A program made the position numbers and the translations under genes. A DNA stretch of 64,000 nt. It comes from Pseudomonas caspiana (GTDB lineage Bacteria > Pseudomonadota > Gammaproteobacteria > Pseudomonadales > Pseudomonadaceae). The stretch lies in assembly GCF_002158995.1 (NCBI RefSeq), contig NZ_LOHF01000002.1, forward strand, positions 100,092 to 164,091. Direction: 5' to 3'. The notes below the pieces were generated by a model. That model did no database searches. It had not been told where the DNA came from and saw nothing but the letters and a program-made list of their open reading frames with translations. Of the stretch, positions 1 through 7,518 are shown one piece after another; the first letter of the stretch is position 1, and every line of letters begins with the position of its first letter.

Positions 1-90
1 CCATGACCTTATCCCCGGTCTCGCAGCGCCTTATCCATCTGGCGCGCCGCATCATCCGCTCGCTTTCCACTCGACACCTGCACTAACGAA

Positions 91-118
91 AACGCCCCCG
101 GCGGCAACCGGAGGCGTT
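91..118 (-). terminator. Terminator-like hairpin (leftward)
   Basis: An 11-bp stem with one mismatch (AACGCCCCCGG paired with CCGGAGGCGTT) around a 6-nt loop. Read on the minus strand it is followed by GTTTTCGTT, so it best fits a leftward terminator. No leftward gene is seen just to its right; it may instead only mark the start of the leader. The first 90 bases hold no gene I can support. Confidence 0.4.
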
Positions 119-243
119 GAGGTAAATCTGTATGCACAGACAATTTATGCCGCATGAAAAAAATGCGCAAGCTCTTCGCCTAGTTGCGCTTTCCAAAAAG
201 CGGCGGTACTCTCCTGCCGTCGCTGCAAATTCAGCGACCGGGC

Positions 244-266
244 TTGGTAACCCGACGAAATCAAGG
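244..266 (+). promoter_or_regulatory. Upstream pairing target (P4 seqA-like)
   Basis: This stretch holds TTGGTAA (244-250) and AATCAAGG (259-266). Both are exact complements of segments in the structured RNA downstream: TTACCAA at 379-385 and CCTTGATT at 365-372. In phage P4 the immunity RNA (seqB) pairs with an upstream seqA and a downstream seqC; this copy sits where seqA would be. The assignment by analogy is inference, the complementarity is directly readable. Confidence 0.6.
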
Positions 267-272
267 CGCAAC

Positions 273-305
273 AGCGCCCCCATTACGATTGCAGGCGCTT
301 TTTTT
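273..305 (+). terminator. Intrinsic terminator in the leader
   Basis: AGCGCC (273-278) and GGCGCT (294-299) form a stem followed directly by a run of seven T. It lies in the leader, upstream of the C4-like RNA and of the first gene of the primase operon. Early termination in this leader is the mechanism of P4-type immunity, so this is a natural candidate for a conditional terminator. Confidence 0.55.
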
Positions 306-326
306 GTGCCCGCAGTTACGTGTTAT

Positions 327-401
327 GGCGGCTGTGCGTGGGAGGCATTCGTGCCTGCCGGGTTCCTTGATTCCCGGTTTACCAACCTGCGCACAGCTGC
401 C
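327..401 (+). ncRNA. C4 antisense RNA / P4 CI-like immunity RNA
   Basis: A three-way-junction RNA is readable. The outer 12-bp stem pairs 327-338 with 390-401, with one G-U pair. Inner hairpin 1 is GGCA-TTCG-TGCC (344-355 region). Inner hairpin 2 is CCGGG (358-362) with CCCGG (373-377). The loop of hairpin 2, TCCTTGATT (364-372), is the exact complement of AATCAAGGA at 438-446, which covers the ribosome-binding site of the first downstream gene. The primary sequence and fold match the C4 antisense RNA family of P1, P7 and P4-like phages (recognised from memory). Expected role: trans-acting immunity RNA that blocks expression of the downstream replication operon. Confidence 0.8.
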
Positions 402-411
402 ACCCATTCGC

Positions 412-447
412 TTGGTAACGAACGTGGCAGCTCCTCAAATCAAGGAG
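412..447 (+). promoter_or_regulatory. Downstream pairing target covering the RBS (seqC-like)
   Basis: It holds TTGGTAA (412-418, complement of 379-385), GTGGCAGCT (424-432, complement of 395-403) and AATCAAGGA (438-446, complement of 364-372). The last overlaps AAGGAG (442-447), the Shine-Dalgarno of the gene starting at 454. Pairing with the C4-like RNA would occlude translation initiation of the leading gene. Confidence 0.65.
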
Positions 448-453
448 CACCAC

Positions 454-612
454 ATGCACGCCCTCAATCCGTCCAAAATTCGCGCCGCCGCTCATCGAGC
501 AATGGCTCTTGCCGCTTTACACGCCAATTCCAGCCTCGCCACTCGCATCGCCCGTTACAACGCCCATATGACCAAAGCCCGTGCCTTGGAATCCACCGGG
601 GGCGCGCAATGA
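454..612 (+). CDS. Small basic protein, first gene of the primase operon
   Basis: A 52-residue Ala/Arg-rich protein of unknown function. The start at 454 is set by AAGGAG at 442-447, seven bases away; longer in-frame readings run back through the structured RNA and are less likely. It ends in an ATGA overlap with the next gene (ATG 609, TGA 610-612), which indicates translational coupling. Its RBS is the apparent target of the C4-like RNA, so it may act partly as a leader cistron through which the whole operon is controlled. No domain recognised. Confidence 0.6.
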   Translation: MHALNPSKIRAAAHRAMALAALHANSSLATRIARYNAHMTKARALESTGGAQ

Positions 613-890
613 AACAGACACTGAGCCACTCGACGCCCGAAGACATTTTCTCCCTGACCGACGTTGAGGCCGGTGTGCCCATCGACGCAATTACCTGCGC
701 CATCAGCCGAGCCGATGCCGTCCTGCTTTTACTTGAGGATCAGTTCGAAGACGAACGCCCCAGCCTGTCGAACCACGTGATCGCCTCCGCGCTTTGGGAT
801 GTGCGCGGCACGCTGGGACTGATTCACAAATTAGCCATGCACGCTGACCGTACCTCCGCACCTGTCGCACACGTGGAGGCTGGATCATGA
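609..890 (+). CDS. Small acidic hypothetical protein
   Basis: 93 residues, beginning MKQTLSHSTPEDIFSL. It contains a segment resembling the next gene's product (FSLTDVEAGVPIDAIT here, FSVSAGVSIEEALEHA there), so the two may be diverged members of one small family. Helical and acidic in the middle (EDQFEDERPS). It starts in an ATGA overlap with the gene upstream and ends in one with the gene downstream, so it is a coupled member of the primase operon. Function unknown. Confidence 0.6.
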   Translation: MKQTLSHSTPEDIFSLTDVEAGVPIDAITCAISRADAVLLLLEDQFEDERPSLSNHVIASALWDVRGTLGLIHKLAMHADRTSAPVAHVEAGS

Positions 891-1168
891 CAACCGATCA
901 TGACCTTAAAACCGTCGGCAAGACTTTGTTTGGCCGATACGACGCCGAGAACATCCCATTATTCTCTGTCAGCGCGGGGGTTTCGATTGAAGAGGCGCTG
1001 GAACACGCCTCATGCCTGATGGGCTGCGTCCGAGAACTGACCCTCGTTGACTCGATGGGCGATGAGGCAGACGTACGGGTATGGTCAGCGCATTATCTGG
1101 GCGAGATGGCGAAGGCCATCATCGACGACGTGACGATAGGCCTCAAGCATTCGAGGACTCGCCCATGA
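887..1168 (+). CDS. DUF3077-like small protein
   Basis: 93 residues. The pattern FSVSAGVSIEEALEHASCLM, then a conserved-looking WSAHYLGEMAKAIIDD, matches DUF3077-type proteins that recur in Pseudomonas genomes, often on mobile DNA (family assignment from memory). It sits between ATGA overlaps on both sides (ATG 887 over TGA 888-890; TGA 1166-1168 over ATG 1165). Function unknown; linkage to a replication primase suggests a role in the element's life cycle. Confidence 0.65.
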   Translation: MTTDHDLKTVGKTLFGRYDAENIPLFSVSAGVSIEEALEHASCLMGCVRELTLVDSMGDEADVRVWSAHYLGEMAKAIIDDVTIGLKHSRTRP

Positions 1169-4059
1169 CGTCTCCCTCGAATAAATCAGCCAAGCGTCCC
1201 AGTTTTGCCGAAGTGAAGCACGCCGCCATGGGTGCCGTTGAACAGGTGCTTGCCCAATGGCTTCCGGGCGGCAAACGTGTAGACGGCGGCAAGGAATACA
1301 CCGCGCCGAATCCAACACGGGCCGACAAGCGTGCAGGCTCTCTCAAAGTGAATCTGGCCAAAGGAACATGGGCCGACTTTGCGACCGGCGATAAAGGCGG
1401 TGACCTGATTGATCTGGTGCGCTATCTGGACGGCGGCACTGACGTCGAGGCTTGCAACAAGCTGGCTGACTTCCTGAACGTAGTTGCCGATAGTTCGCAG
1501 TCAGCTTCCCCTCCCAGCAAAAGCAAAACTCCGGAATGGGTCGCCCTTCAGCCGATCCCTGACGCGGCCATGAAGAAATGCCCAGCCAAACACCGGCAAC
1601 ACGGCACGCCGTCGAAGGTGTGGGTTTATCGTGCCCCTCAGGGCCAGCCGGTCATGGTGCTTTATCGTTTTGATTTGGAGCCGGACGAAGACGGCAAGGC
1701 CCGCAAAGTGTTTGCGCCTCTAACCTGGTGCCAACGAGCCGACGGCCAAACGCAGCAATGGCGCTGGCAGGGCTTGCCCGAGCCGCGCCCTCTTCTTCGC
1801 CTTGATGAACTGGTACAGCGTGCAAAGGCTCCGGCCGTACTGTGCGAAGGTGAGAAGGCCGCAGATGCGGCGGCAGAGCTCTTTCCCGAATACGTCGCCA
1901 CCTGCTGGCCAAACGGCTCGAACTCCTGGCACAAGGCAGACCTTTCCCCGCTTAAGGGACGGCATGTGGTGCTCTGGCCCGACAATGATGCTACCGGCAA
2001 AAGCTGCATGGAGGCAGTTGCCAAACAACTCCAGCAGCTCGGCGTTGAGTCGGCTCGCGAGATCGATCTGGCCTTGTTCAAGCGTAAGCCCACGCTGAAA
2101 AATGGCGCACCCGGTTTCGCAAAAGGCGGTAGCTGGGAAGACGGCGACGATGCGGCGGATGCTCTGGCCAAAGGATGGTCAGCCGCTCACATGGCAGAGC
2201 TGGAACGTAGTGGCGAGCTATTCGTTGCCGGATCCGACTCACCAGTGGCGACCCCGGCAGAACCCAAGGCCAAGCCTGCCCCTAAGCGAGCCGCAAAGCC
2301 CAAAAATGACCTGATGCCGGGCGGCTTCCGCCTGACGCCAGAAGGTGTGTTTTATTCCGGTGACGATGGCGAAGCCCGCCCGGTGTGCTCACCTCTGGAG
2401 ATCCTCGCTCGCACCCGCGACGCGCAGGGGCATAACTGGGGCTTGCTCGTCGAATTTGACGATCCCGACGGCGCGAAAAAACGCTGGAACATCCCGGCCC
2501 GCACCATGACCGGTGACTTTGGTAAGGACGTGCTCGGCCCGTTAGTGGACATGGGATTACGGCTGGCCGGTAGTCGCTCTGGCCGCAACGCACGCAACGA
2601 CCTGCAGAGTTACCTCGGTGGCTTCGACAGCGCCCAACGAGCACGCCTGGTCACTCGCCTCGGCTGGCACGACAGCGCCTTTCTGCTGCCCGAGCAACAG
2701 GTCGGCTCTCATACCGAACACCTGCACTTTTACGAGGCCGGAGCCCAACTGCCACCGATCAGTGAATCAGGCACGTTAGATCAATGGCAGGAGCAGATCG
2801 GCGCTCTGTGCATCGGGAATCACCGTCTCGCATTTGTGGCCAGCGTTGCGTTCGCAGGTCCACTACTGCACATGCTGGGTCATGAGTCGGGCGGCTTCCA
2901 CTTGTACGGCGACAGCTCAGGCGGCAAGACCACGCACCTGCAAGTTGCTGCCTCAATCTACGGCGGGCCGCGCCTTGTCCGTTCGTGGCGTTCAACAGAC
3001 AACGCGTTGGAATCAATCGCCGCAGCGCACTCTGACGGGCTATTGGTGCTGGATGAGATCGGCATGTGCGATCCGCGCATTATTGGCGAAACGGTTTACA
3101 TGCTGGGCAATGGCACAGGCAAGGCCCGCGCCAATGACCGGGGGCAATCAGGCCGTCAGGTTCAGGAGTGGCGCTTGCTGTTCCTGTCGACCGGAGAGAA
3201 GACCCTGGCGCAGCACATGGCGGAAGCCAACAAGGAGCTCAAAGCAGGCATGGAGGTGCGCATGCTCGCCATTCCAGCGGACGCAAGCAAAGGCATGGGC
3301 ATGTTCGATCAGCTCAATGGATTTGATGATGCTGCCGCCCTCTCAGACGCGCTCAAAGCGCGCGTGGCGAAGTTCTACGGCACACCCTTGACCGCCTTCC
3401 TGTCAGCGCTGTGTGAGCCCGGTAAACGACACGGCTGGTCATCCATCTTGCGCCATACCTTGGAGGCGTTTGTTGCCAAAGCATTGCCAGCATCTGCTAG
3501 CGGGCAAGCACACCGTGCCGCTGCCCGATTCGGATTGGCCGCCGCCGCTGGCGAGCTGGCCACCGCCATGGGGATTACAGGTTGGCCCGATGGCACGGCC
3601 ACCACTGCTGCGCGGGTTTGCCTGAGCGCCTGGCTCAATGAGCGCGGCGGCGCCGGTAACTTTGAATCGGACGCCATTCTGGCGCGGTTACGCCAGGTCA
3701 TCGAACGCTTCGGTGAAAGCCGCTTTACACGCTGGGAATCGGCAGCCGCGAAGATCGATGAGCATGGTCCGCGCACCATCGACCGGCTGGGCTTTCGCAA
3801 GTCTTTGGAGCACGGCCTCGGGGACGAATTGCACACCACCAATACCTACTACGTGCTGCCCGAGGCATGGCGTTCAGAAGTGTTCAAGGGCATGAACATC
3901 AATGCCGTGAACAAAGAGCTGATACGTCGCGGAGTCCTTGAGCCGGGACCAGATGGCAAAGCCTCTTGCACAGTGCGCCTGCCAGGCTTGGGCGCTCAGC
4001 GTTGTTACGTGGTGAAAACCGTACCGGGAACGGACGAAAGCGAGGCCAAGGCCGCCTGA
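1165..4059 (+). CDS. P4 alpha-like primase/helicase (Toprim plus DUF927)
   Basis: 964 residues from the ATG at 1165, chosen because it makes an ATGA overlap with the gene before. The N-terminus has a P4-primase-like segment (GTWADFATGDKGGDLIDLVRYL). A Toprim-like core begins near residue 226 (LCEGEKAADAA) with VLWPDNDATG downstream. After an Ala/Pro/Lys linker comes a DUF927-type helicase: Walker A GDSSGGKTT near residue 582 and Walker B LLVLDEIG with D630/E631. Such fused primase-helicases start replication of P4-like satellites and integrative elements. The integrase expected with it is not in the window. Confidence 0.85.
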   Translation: MTSPSNKSAKRPSFAEVKHAAMGAVEQVLAQWLPGGKRVDGGKEYTAPNPTRADKRAGSLKVNLAKGTWADFATGDKGGDLIDLVRYLDGGTDVEACNKLADFLNVVADSSQSASPPSKSKTPEWVALQPIPDAAMKKCPAKHRQHGTPSKVWVYRAPQGQPVMVLYRFDLEPDEDGKARKVFAPLTWCQRADGQTQQWRWQGLPEPRPLLRLDELVQRAKAPAVLCEGEKAADAAAELFPEYVATCWPNGSNSWHKADLSPLKGRHVVLWPDNDATGKSCMEAVAKQLQQLGVESAREIDLALFKRKPTLKNGAPGFAKGGSWEDGDDAADALAKGWSAAHMAELERSGELFVAGSDSPVATPAEPKAKPAPKRAAKPKNDLMPGGFRLTPEGVFYSGDDGEARPVCSPLEILARTRDAQGHNWGLLVEFDDPDGAKKRWNIPARTMTGDFGKDVLGPLVDMGLRLAGSRSGRNARNDLQSYLGGFDSAQRARLVTRLGWHDSAFLLPEQQVGSHTEHLHFYEAGAQLPPISESGTLDQWQEQIGALCIGNHRLAFVASVAFAGPLLHMLGHESGGFHLYGDSSGGKTTHLQVAASIYGGPRLVRSWRSTDNALESIAAAHSDGLLVLDEIGMCDPRIIGETVYMLGNGTGKARANDRGQSGRQVQEWRLLFLSTGEKTLAQHMAEANKELKAGMEVRMLAIPADASKGMGMFDQLNGFDDAAALSDALKARVAKFYGTPLTAFLSALCEPGKRHGWSSILRHTLEAFVAKALPASASGQAHRAAARFGLAAAAGELATAMGITGWPDGTATTAARVCLSAWLNERGGAGNFESDAILARLRQVIERFGESRFTRWESAAAKIDEHGPRTIDRLGFRKSLEHGLGDELHTTNTYYVLPEAWRSEVFKGMNINAVNKELIRRGVLEPGPDGKASCTVRLPGLGAQRCYVVKTVPGTDESEAKAA

Positions 4060-4147
4060 CAGCAGCCTATCGAATGAGGTTGAACCGGCCCGCTCAGGCC
4101 TCGCCAGCCAATCCAAAACTTCCCTCTAGATAACACAGGACATACAC

Positions 4148-4990
4148 ATGAATAGCATCGAGCAATTGAAAGACAACCGCGCCACATTGGTCACGGAAAT
4201 GGAGGCCATCCGAGCAGAACTGCCGCCCTTGGAGGCAGCACTTGAAAGTGACGAGGTAATCAACAACCGTCGCGAATCCCATTTCAGAGATGAAATCAGC
4301 AGCCGCAAACTGAAAATCGATGCGATAAATCAGCGAATTTTCGTATTGGATCAAAAGCTGCACCGCTTGGAGAAACTAGCCAACCGGGAAACATTGATGG
4401 CGCAATACATTACTGACATGGCTGGCTGGGCTGAGGATGAGGTCGAGCTCAAAACCAAGCGGCAAAGCCTCAGCACACGCCTGGAAGAGGTCCGCCAGCA
4501 GGCGCAGGAAGAAATAAACAGCGCGCGGCAAGCTGAAACCCTGGCTGCTACCGCGTATGCACAAGCTGTGGCGTGGGGCGATGCCGAAGGCGAAAAAACG
4601 GCGAATAGCGATGCTCAGAAAGCTGCGAAAAACCTCGCTGCCGCCACCGAGCAGTACCGCCGCCATCAGCTGATTGTCAATGCCCTGGAGCAGGAGCTGA
4701 AGACCGTTGACCAGCACATTACTGAGGCTCAGGAAAAACATAAAAAGCTAGAACAGCAGGCCCTACACCTTGCGCTGTACACCTATGAAGAAAAGTGGAA
4801 TGAAGCGGCTCAAGCGCTGCTTGACGTCGGAGGCAAGCTCTATGCTGTCCAAAACCTGATCGGTCGTGATGCAGTGGCGCTGCTCAAGCTGGACATACCT
4901 GAGCAGGGTGAAAACTACGGCAGTTGGAAATGGCGGGACTTAGCAGATCGGTCGAGCGGTCATCGCACGCAAGACTTGCTTTCGATTTAA
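4148..4990 (+). CDS. Coiled-coil protein of unknown function
   Basis: 280 residues, almost wholly heptad-like and charged (long Glu/Lys/Gln/Ala runs, residues about 1-220), with no signal peptide or membrane segment. The last 60 residues look more globular (LDVGGKLYAVQNLIGRDAVALLKLDIPEQ). It starts 88 bases after the primase gene and ends just before a terminator-like hairpin, so it is probably the last gene of the same transcript. It could be a structural or replication accessory protein of the element, or cargo. I do not recognise a family. Confidence 0.75.
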   Translation: MNSIEQLKDNRATLVTEMEAIRAELPPLEAALESDEVINNRRESHFRDEISSRKLKIDAINQRIFVLDQKLHRLEKLANRETLMAQYITDMAGWAEDEVELKTKRQSLSTRLEEVRQQAQEEINSARQAETLAATAYAQAVAWGDAEGEKTANSDAQKAAKNLAAATEQYRRHQLIVNALEQELKTVDQHITEAQEKHKKLEQQALHLALYTYEEKWNEAAQALLDVGGKLYAVQNLIGRDAVALLKLDIPEQGENYGSWKWRDLADRSSGHRTQDLLSI

Positions 4991-5003
4991 CTGCTCGCCC
5001 CTG

Positions 5004-5029
5004 AAACAGCCTGCGTTCGCGGGCTGTTT
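5004..5029 (+). terminator. Terminator-like hairpin after coiled-coil gene
   Basis: AAACAGCC pairs with GGGCTGTTT around a TTCG-containing loop, 14 bases after the stop at 4990. The T run is short (TTTA). It marks the end of the primase operon. Confidence 0.55.
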
Positions 5030-5270
5030 ATCACTTCGATGATAGAACCCAGTTACTCATCAATCCGAAACCTCTCATCCAAATCCGAAGCGATAAAGGA
5101 AAGGAGAGCTAACCTGACCGCCCTGCTCAGCAGCATGGTTACCAAAAAGAAAAATCACAGTCGAACAGAAGCCTACCGCGACTGCTATACAAGCAGAACT
5201 GGGCAAGCCACGACCGTTAGCGCAAATAGACGCAGGCGGCCTTGCTCTAAATTTTTGACAGGCTGCTTCC
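5030..5270. other. Intergenic stretch before MITE copy 1
   Basis: No convincing gene. A short open frame begins at 5039 but runs into the MITE and has no recognisable content. Confidence 0.5.
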
Positions 5271-5456
5271 GGCCGATTCTGTTGAAAAAGTCGCTCTGCC
5301 CAAACGGCCTGATCATTGACTGGTGAAAATGCCTTTTTTGCACGCTGCTACGTGAAATCCGAGTACGGAAGCCTCTGCCAAAAGTAAAGATTTCAATCTC
5401 GGACACATACTTTCCCGATGCGCAAACCATTGCGGAGTTTTTCAACAGAATCGGCC
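5271..5456. mobile_element. 186-bp MITE, copy 1
   Basis: It begins GGCCGATTCTGTTGAAAAAG and ends with the inverted equivalent, TTTTTCAACAGAATCGGCC. It has no coding capacity for a transposase. Its interior aligns by eye with the element at 9669-9854, which is exactly the same length (shared CCCAAAC near the left end, CTTTTTT, CGCTGC-ACGTGAAATC, GATTTCAA). It lies inside a resolvase remnant. A target duplication is not obvious. Confidence 0.75.
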
Positions 5457-5556
5457 ATAAGCAGACCTTCAACCGGCCGAGTTTCGTCACGATGAGAACA
5501 TCACCTGCTTGCTTACGATCAAGCAGATCCAAACCCTGGGCGTGCAATGTCGGCAA
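5457..5556 (-). pseudogene. Serine resolvase/invertase fragment
   Basis: Read on the minus strand this encodes GLDLLDRKQAGDVLIVTKLG, which matches the N-terminal catalytic region of serine recombinases (usual pattern GDVLIVTKLDRLGRS). The frame breaks exactly where MITE copy 1 begins, and a stop codon lies a short way upstream, so only about 35 residues survive. It is the scar of an earlier transposon (Tn3-type resolvase is likely) later hit by the MITE. Confidence 0.6.
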
Positions 5557-5694
5557 CGCTGCCAGTAACAGCTTCTTCGACTACCCTACTCACCTGAAAG
5601 GTAAACCCAGATATCCACCTGGGTACGGTACCTTCAGCACAAAAACGAGCACGGATCCATACAAGTTAATTCATTTAATAGGACAGGTTACATA
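5557..5694. other. Leader of the reverse transcriptase gene
   Basis: 138 bases, no gene. It contains an inverted repeat around CCCAGATATCCACCTGGGT, about 80 bases before the start. Several defence reverse transcriptases depend on an adjacent structured RNA, so this is the place to look for one; the sequence alone does not show it. Confidence 0.35.
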
Positions 5695-7335
5695 ATGGAC
5701 GACGAACGATTTGTATTTGAAGCGCTAACCCGATTCAACTACTTCCCGAATCAAAAGCAGGGCGTTGGCGAGATTCCACCGATCTTCAATTCCAGACGAT
5801 TCACACCCGAAGTGGTTCTTCGAATAATCCAGGAGCCAGACGCATGCGATGAACGTGCAAAGGACCCAGAGAGCAATAAGACAGGAAGGCCTTCAAAGGG
5901 CTTTGATTTTGTTGAATATGCGTCCACTAGGTACAACAACGTGCCCAGACTTCTAGGAATTCCCCATCCGCAGGCGTACGGGCGGCTTGCAAAATGTATC
6001 TCTGAAAACTGGGAGCACATACGGGGAATCTGCGATAACGAAAGCAGCAAAATCAAACCATACTTTCATGTTGACAAACGATTGGTGGTGATGAACTACG
6101 ACAGCTTTCGAGAGAAAGTTCTGGAGAAAAGCCAGACATCATTCGGCAAGCGTTACTTGGTGAATACGGACGTTGCAAGCTGCTTTAACTCTGTTTATAC
6201 GCATGCTATTGAATGGGCGGGAATGGGCGAGGAAGAAGCCAAAAGACAGCTTGGGGTTAAGGGCAACGGCAACAAGCATTGGTCTAAAGATTTGGATAAG
6301 TGGCAAAGGAATACACGACGCCTTGAAACTCAGGGCATTACAATCGGACCGGCGACATCGACAGTCATCGTCGAACTCATACTAGGTGTAGTAGACGAGA
6401 GACTACGTGAAGAAGAATATGAATTTGTCCGATATGTTGATGACTATGTGTGCTATTGCAAAGATTCATCGGAGGCCGAACGCTTTTTGCAAAAGCTTGC
6501 CAGCGAGTTGAAAAAGTTCAAATTCTCATTAAACTTATCGAAAACCAAAGTCGAACCATTGCCCGCTGCAATACAAACCGACTGGGTGGCAAAACTTCAT
6601 GCCGCACTCCCTCAAAAAGTTGACGAAGGCAAGAAGTACGACACGGATGATACGATACACTTTTTAGAGTATGCGATTTCATTAAACAATCAAACACCGG
6701 ATGGCAGTGTATTAAAATACGCCATGCAGCAACTAATCCACTTGCTTGATGATGATTGGATCAGAGTCATCACTGACTATGTGACAAACTTGAGCTGGCA
6801 TTACCCACTATTACTGCCCTATTTGGGAATAATCTTCGAAAACCATGAGGTTCAACACTCTGATTACGAGGAAAGACTAAACCAGATCATAATCGAGAAC
6901 TCCAAAAATGGGCGCTCGGATGGAATGTGCTGGCCTCTACACTTCATCAGCAAACATGGGCTGACCCTTAATAAGTTAGCTGAAGCGGCGGTTATCAATT
7001 CTCAAGACTGCCTGTCAATGTGTATATTGATGCAAATAACAGGCTGGACAGAGAACCTACAACTAGCATTCAAAACCCTAAGCGAACTTGATGTTTATCA
7101 AAAAGATCGGCAGTGGGTGTTTCTCTATCAAGCTTTTATTAAGGGGTACATACCTAACCCCTACAAATCGCCCGTTTTCGAAATCATGAGAGAAATGGAC
7201 GTTGACTTCATGCCACCAGAAGGAAATGAAAGCCTAGCTGAATCCTATTGCACCCATCTGGAATTTGCAGATGCGTTTGAGCCGGAGCATGGGCCATATA
7301 CATTCGAAGAATTCCTACAACGGAGTCATGCTTGA
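5695..7335 (+). CDS. Abi/DRT-type reverse transcriptase
   Basis: 546 residues. The RT core is clear: motif A NTDVASCFNSVYTH with D159, motif B-like QGITIGPATS (213-222), catalytic Y-V-D-D at 247-250, and LNLSKTKV at about 279-286. The F-N-S-V-Y-T-H form of motif A is typical of abortive-infection and unknown-group (DRT) RTs, not of group II introns or retrons. Residues from about 310 to the end are helical and lack a maturase or endonuclease domain, as in AbiA/AbiK/Abi-P2 proteins. A likely RBS (AGGACAGG) precedes the ATG. The exact subclass cannot be fixed by eye. Expected role: phage defence through DNA synthesis. Confidence 0.8.
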   Translation: MDDERFVFEALTRFNYFPNQKQGVGEIPPIFNSRRFTPEVVLRIIQEPDACDERAKDPESNKTGRPSKGFDFVEYASTRYNNVPRLLGIPHPQAYGRLAKCISENWEHIRGICDNESSKIKPYFHVDKRLVVMNYDSFREKVLEKSQTSFGKRYLVNTDVASCFNSVYTHAIEWAGMGEEEAKRQLGVKGNGNKHWSKDLDKWQRNTRRLETQGITIGPATSTVIVELILGVVDERLREEEYEFVRYVDDYVCYCKDSSEAERFLQKLASELKKFKFSLNLSKTKVEPLPAAIQTDWVAKLHAALPQKVDEGKKYDTDDTIHFLEYAISLNNQTPDGSVLKYAMQQLIHLLDDDWIRVITDYVTNLSWHYPLLLPYLGIIFENHEVQHSDYEERLNQIIIENSKNGRSDGMCWPLHFISKHGLTLNKLAEAAVINSQDCLSMCILMQITGWTENLQLAFKTLSELDVYQKDRQWVFLYQAFIKGYIPNPYKSPVFEIMREMDVDFMPPEGNESLAESYCTHLEFADAFEPEHGPYTFEEFLQRSHA

Positions 7336-7361
7336 AATTACTGAATTTTTTAAACCCATAT

Positions 7362-7495
7362 CAGATTGTAATTGGCCGCTACAGGTCATGGCTGATCGTC
7401 TTCTTTTGGCCGTTAGCGGCCTTGTAGGACTTCCGCTTATGGCCGGTTTCTGCCTCTCGCCACGAGCAGAATCGGCCATAAGCAGTCAGTCGGAA
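7362..7495. repeat. Palindromic spacer repeat
   Basis: The stretch between the convergent RT and HEPN genes contains GGCCGTTAGCGGCC and a hairpin (GGCCGGTTTCTGC with GCAGAATCGGCC). The string CAGAATCGGCCATAAGCAG at its right end is also found at the right border of MITE copy 1 (5445-5463). It looks like non-coding mobile debris rather than a gene. Confidence 0.5.
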
Positions 7496-7518
7496 ATGGC
7501 CACGAAACCATGGGTGAT

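Noticed and set aside
132..612. Long open frames running through the leader (an Ash-like protein reading)
   Set aside because: They overlap the structured antisense RNA and its terminator, and the downstream parts have better starts with clear RBS (454 and 609). The open frame is most likely a by-product, though similar frames are sometimes annotated in P4-like elements.
5039..5326. Possible 95-residue gene
   Set aside because: It runs into the MITE, has no RBS and no recognisable content.
5695..7335. Retron or group II intron RT
   Set aside because: No msr/msd-like inverted repeats were recognised, no maturase or endonuclease domain follows the RT core, and motif A has the Abi/DRT form.
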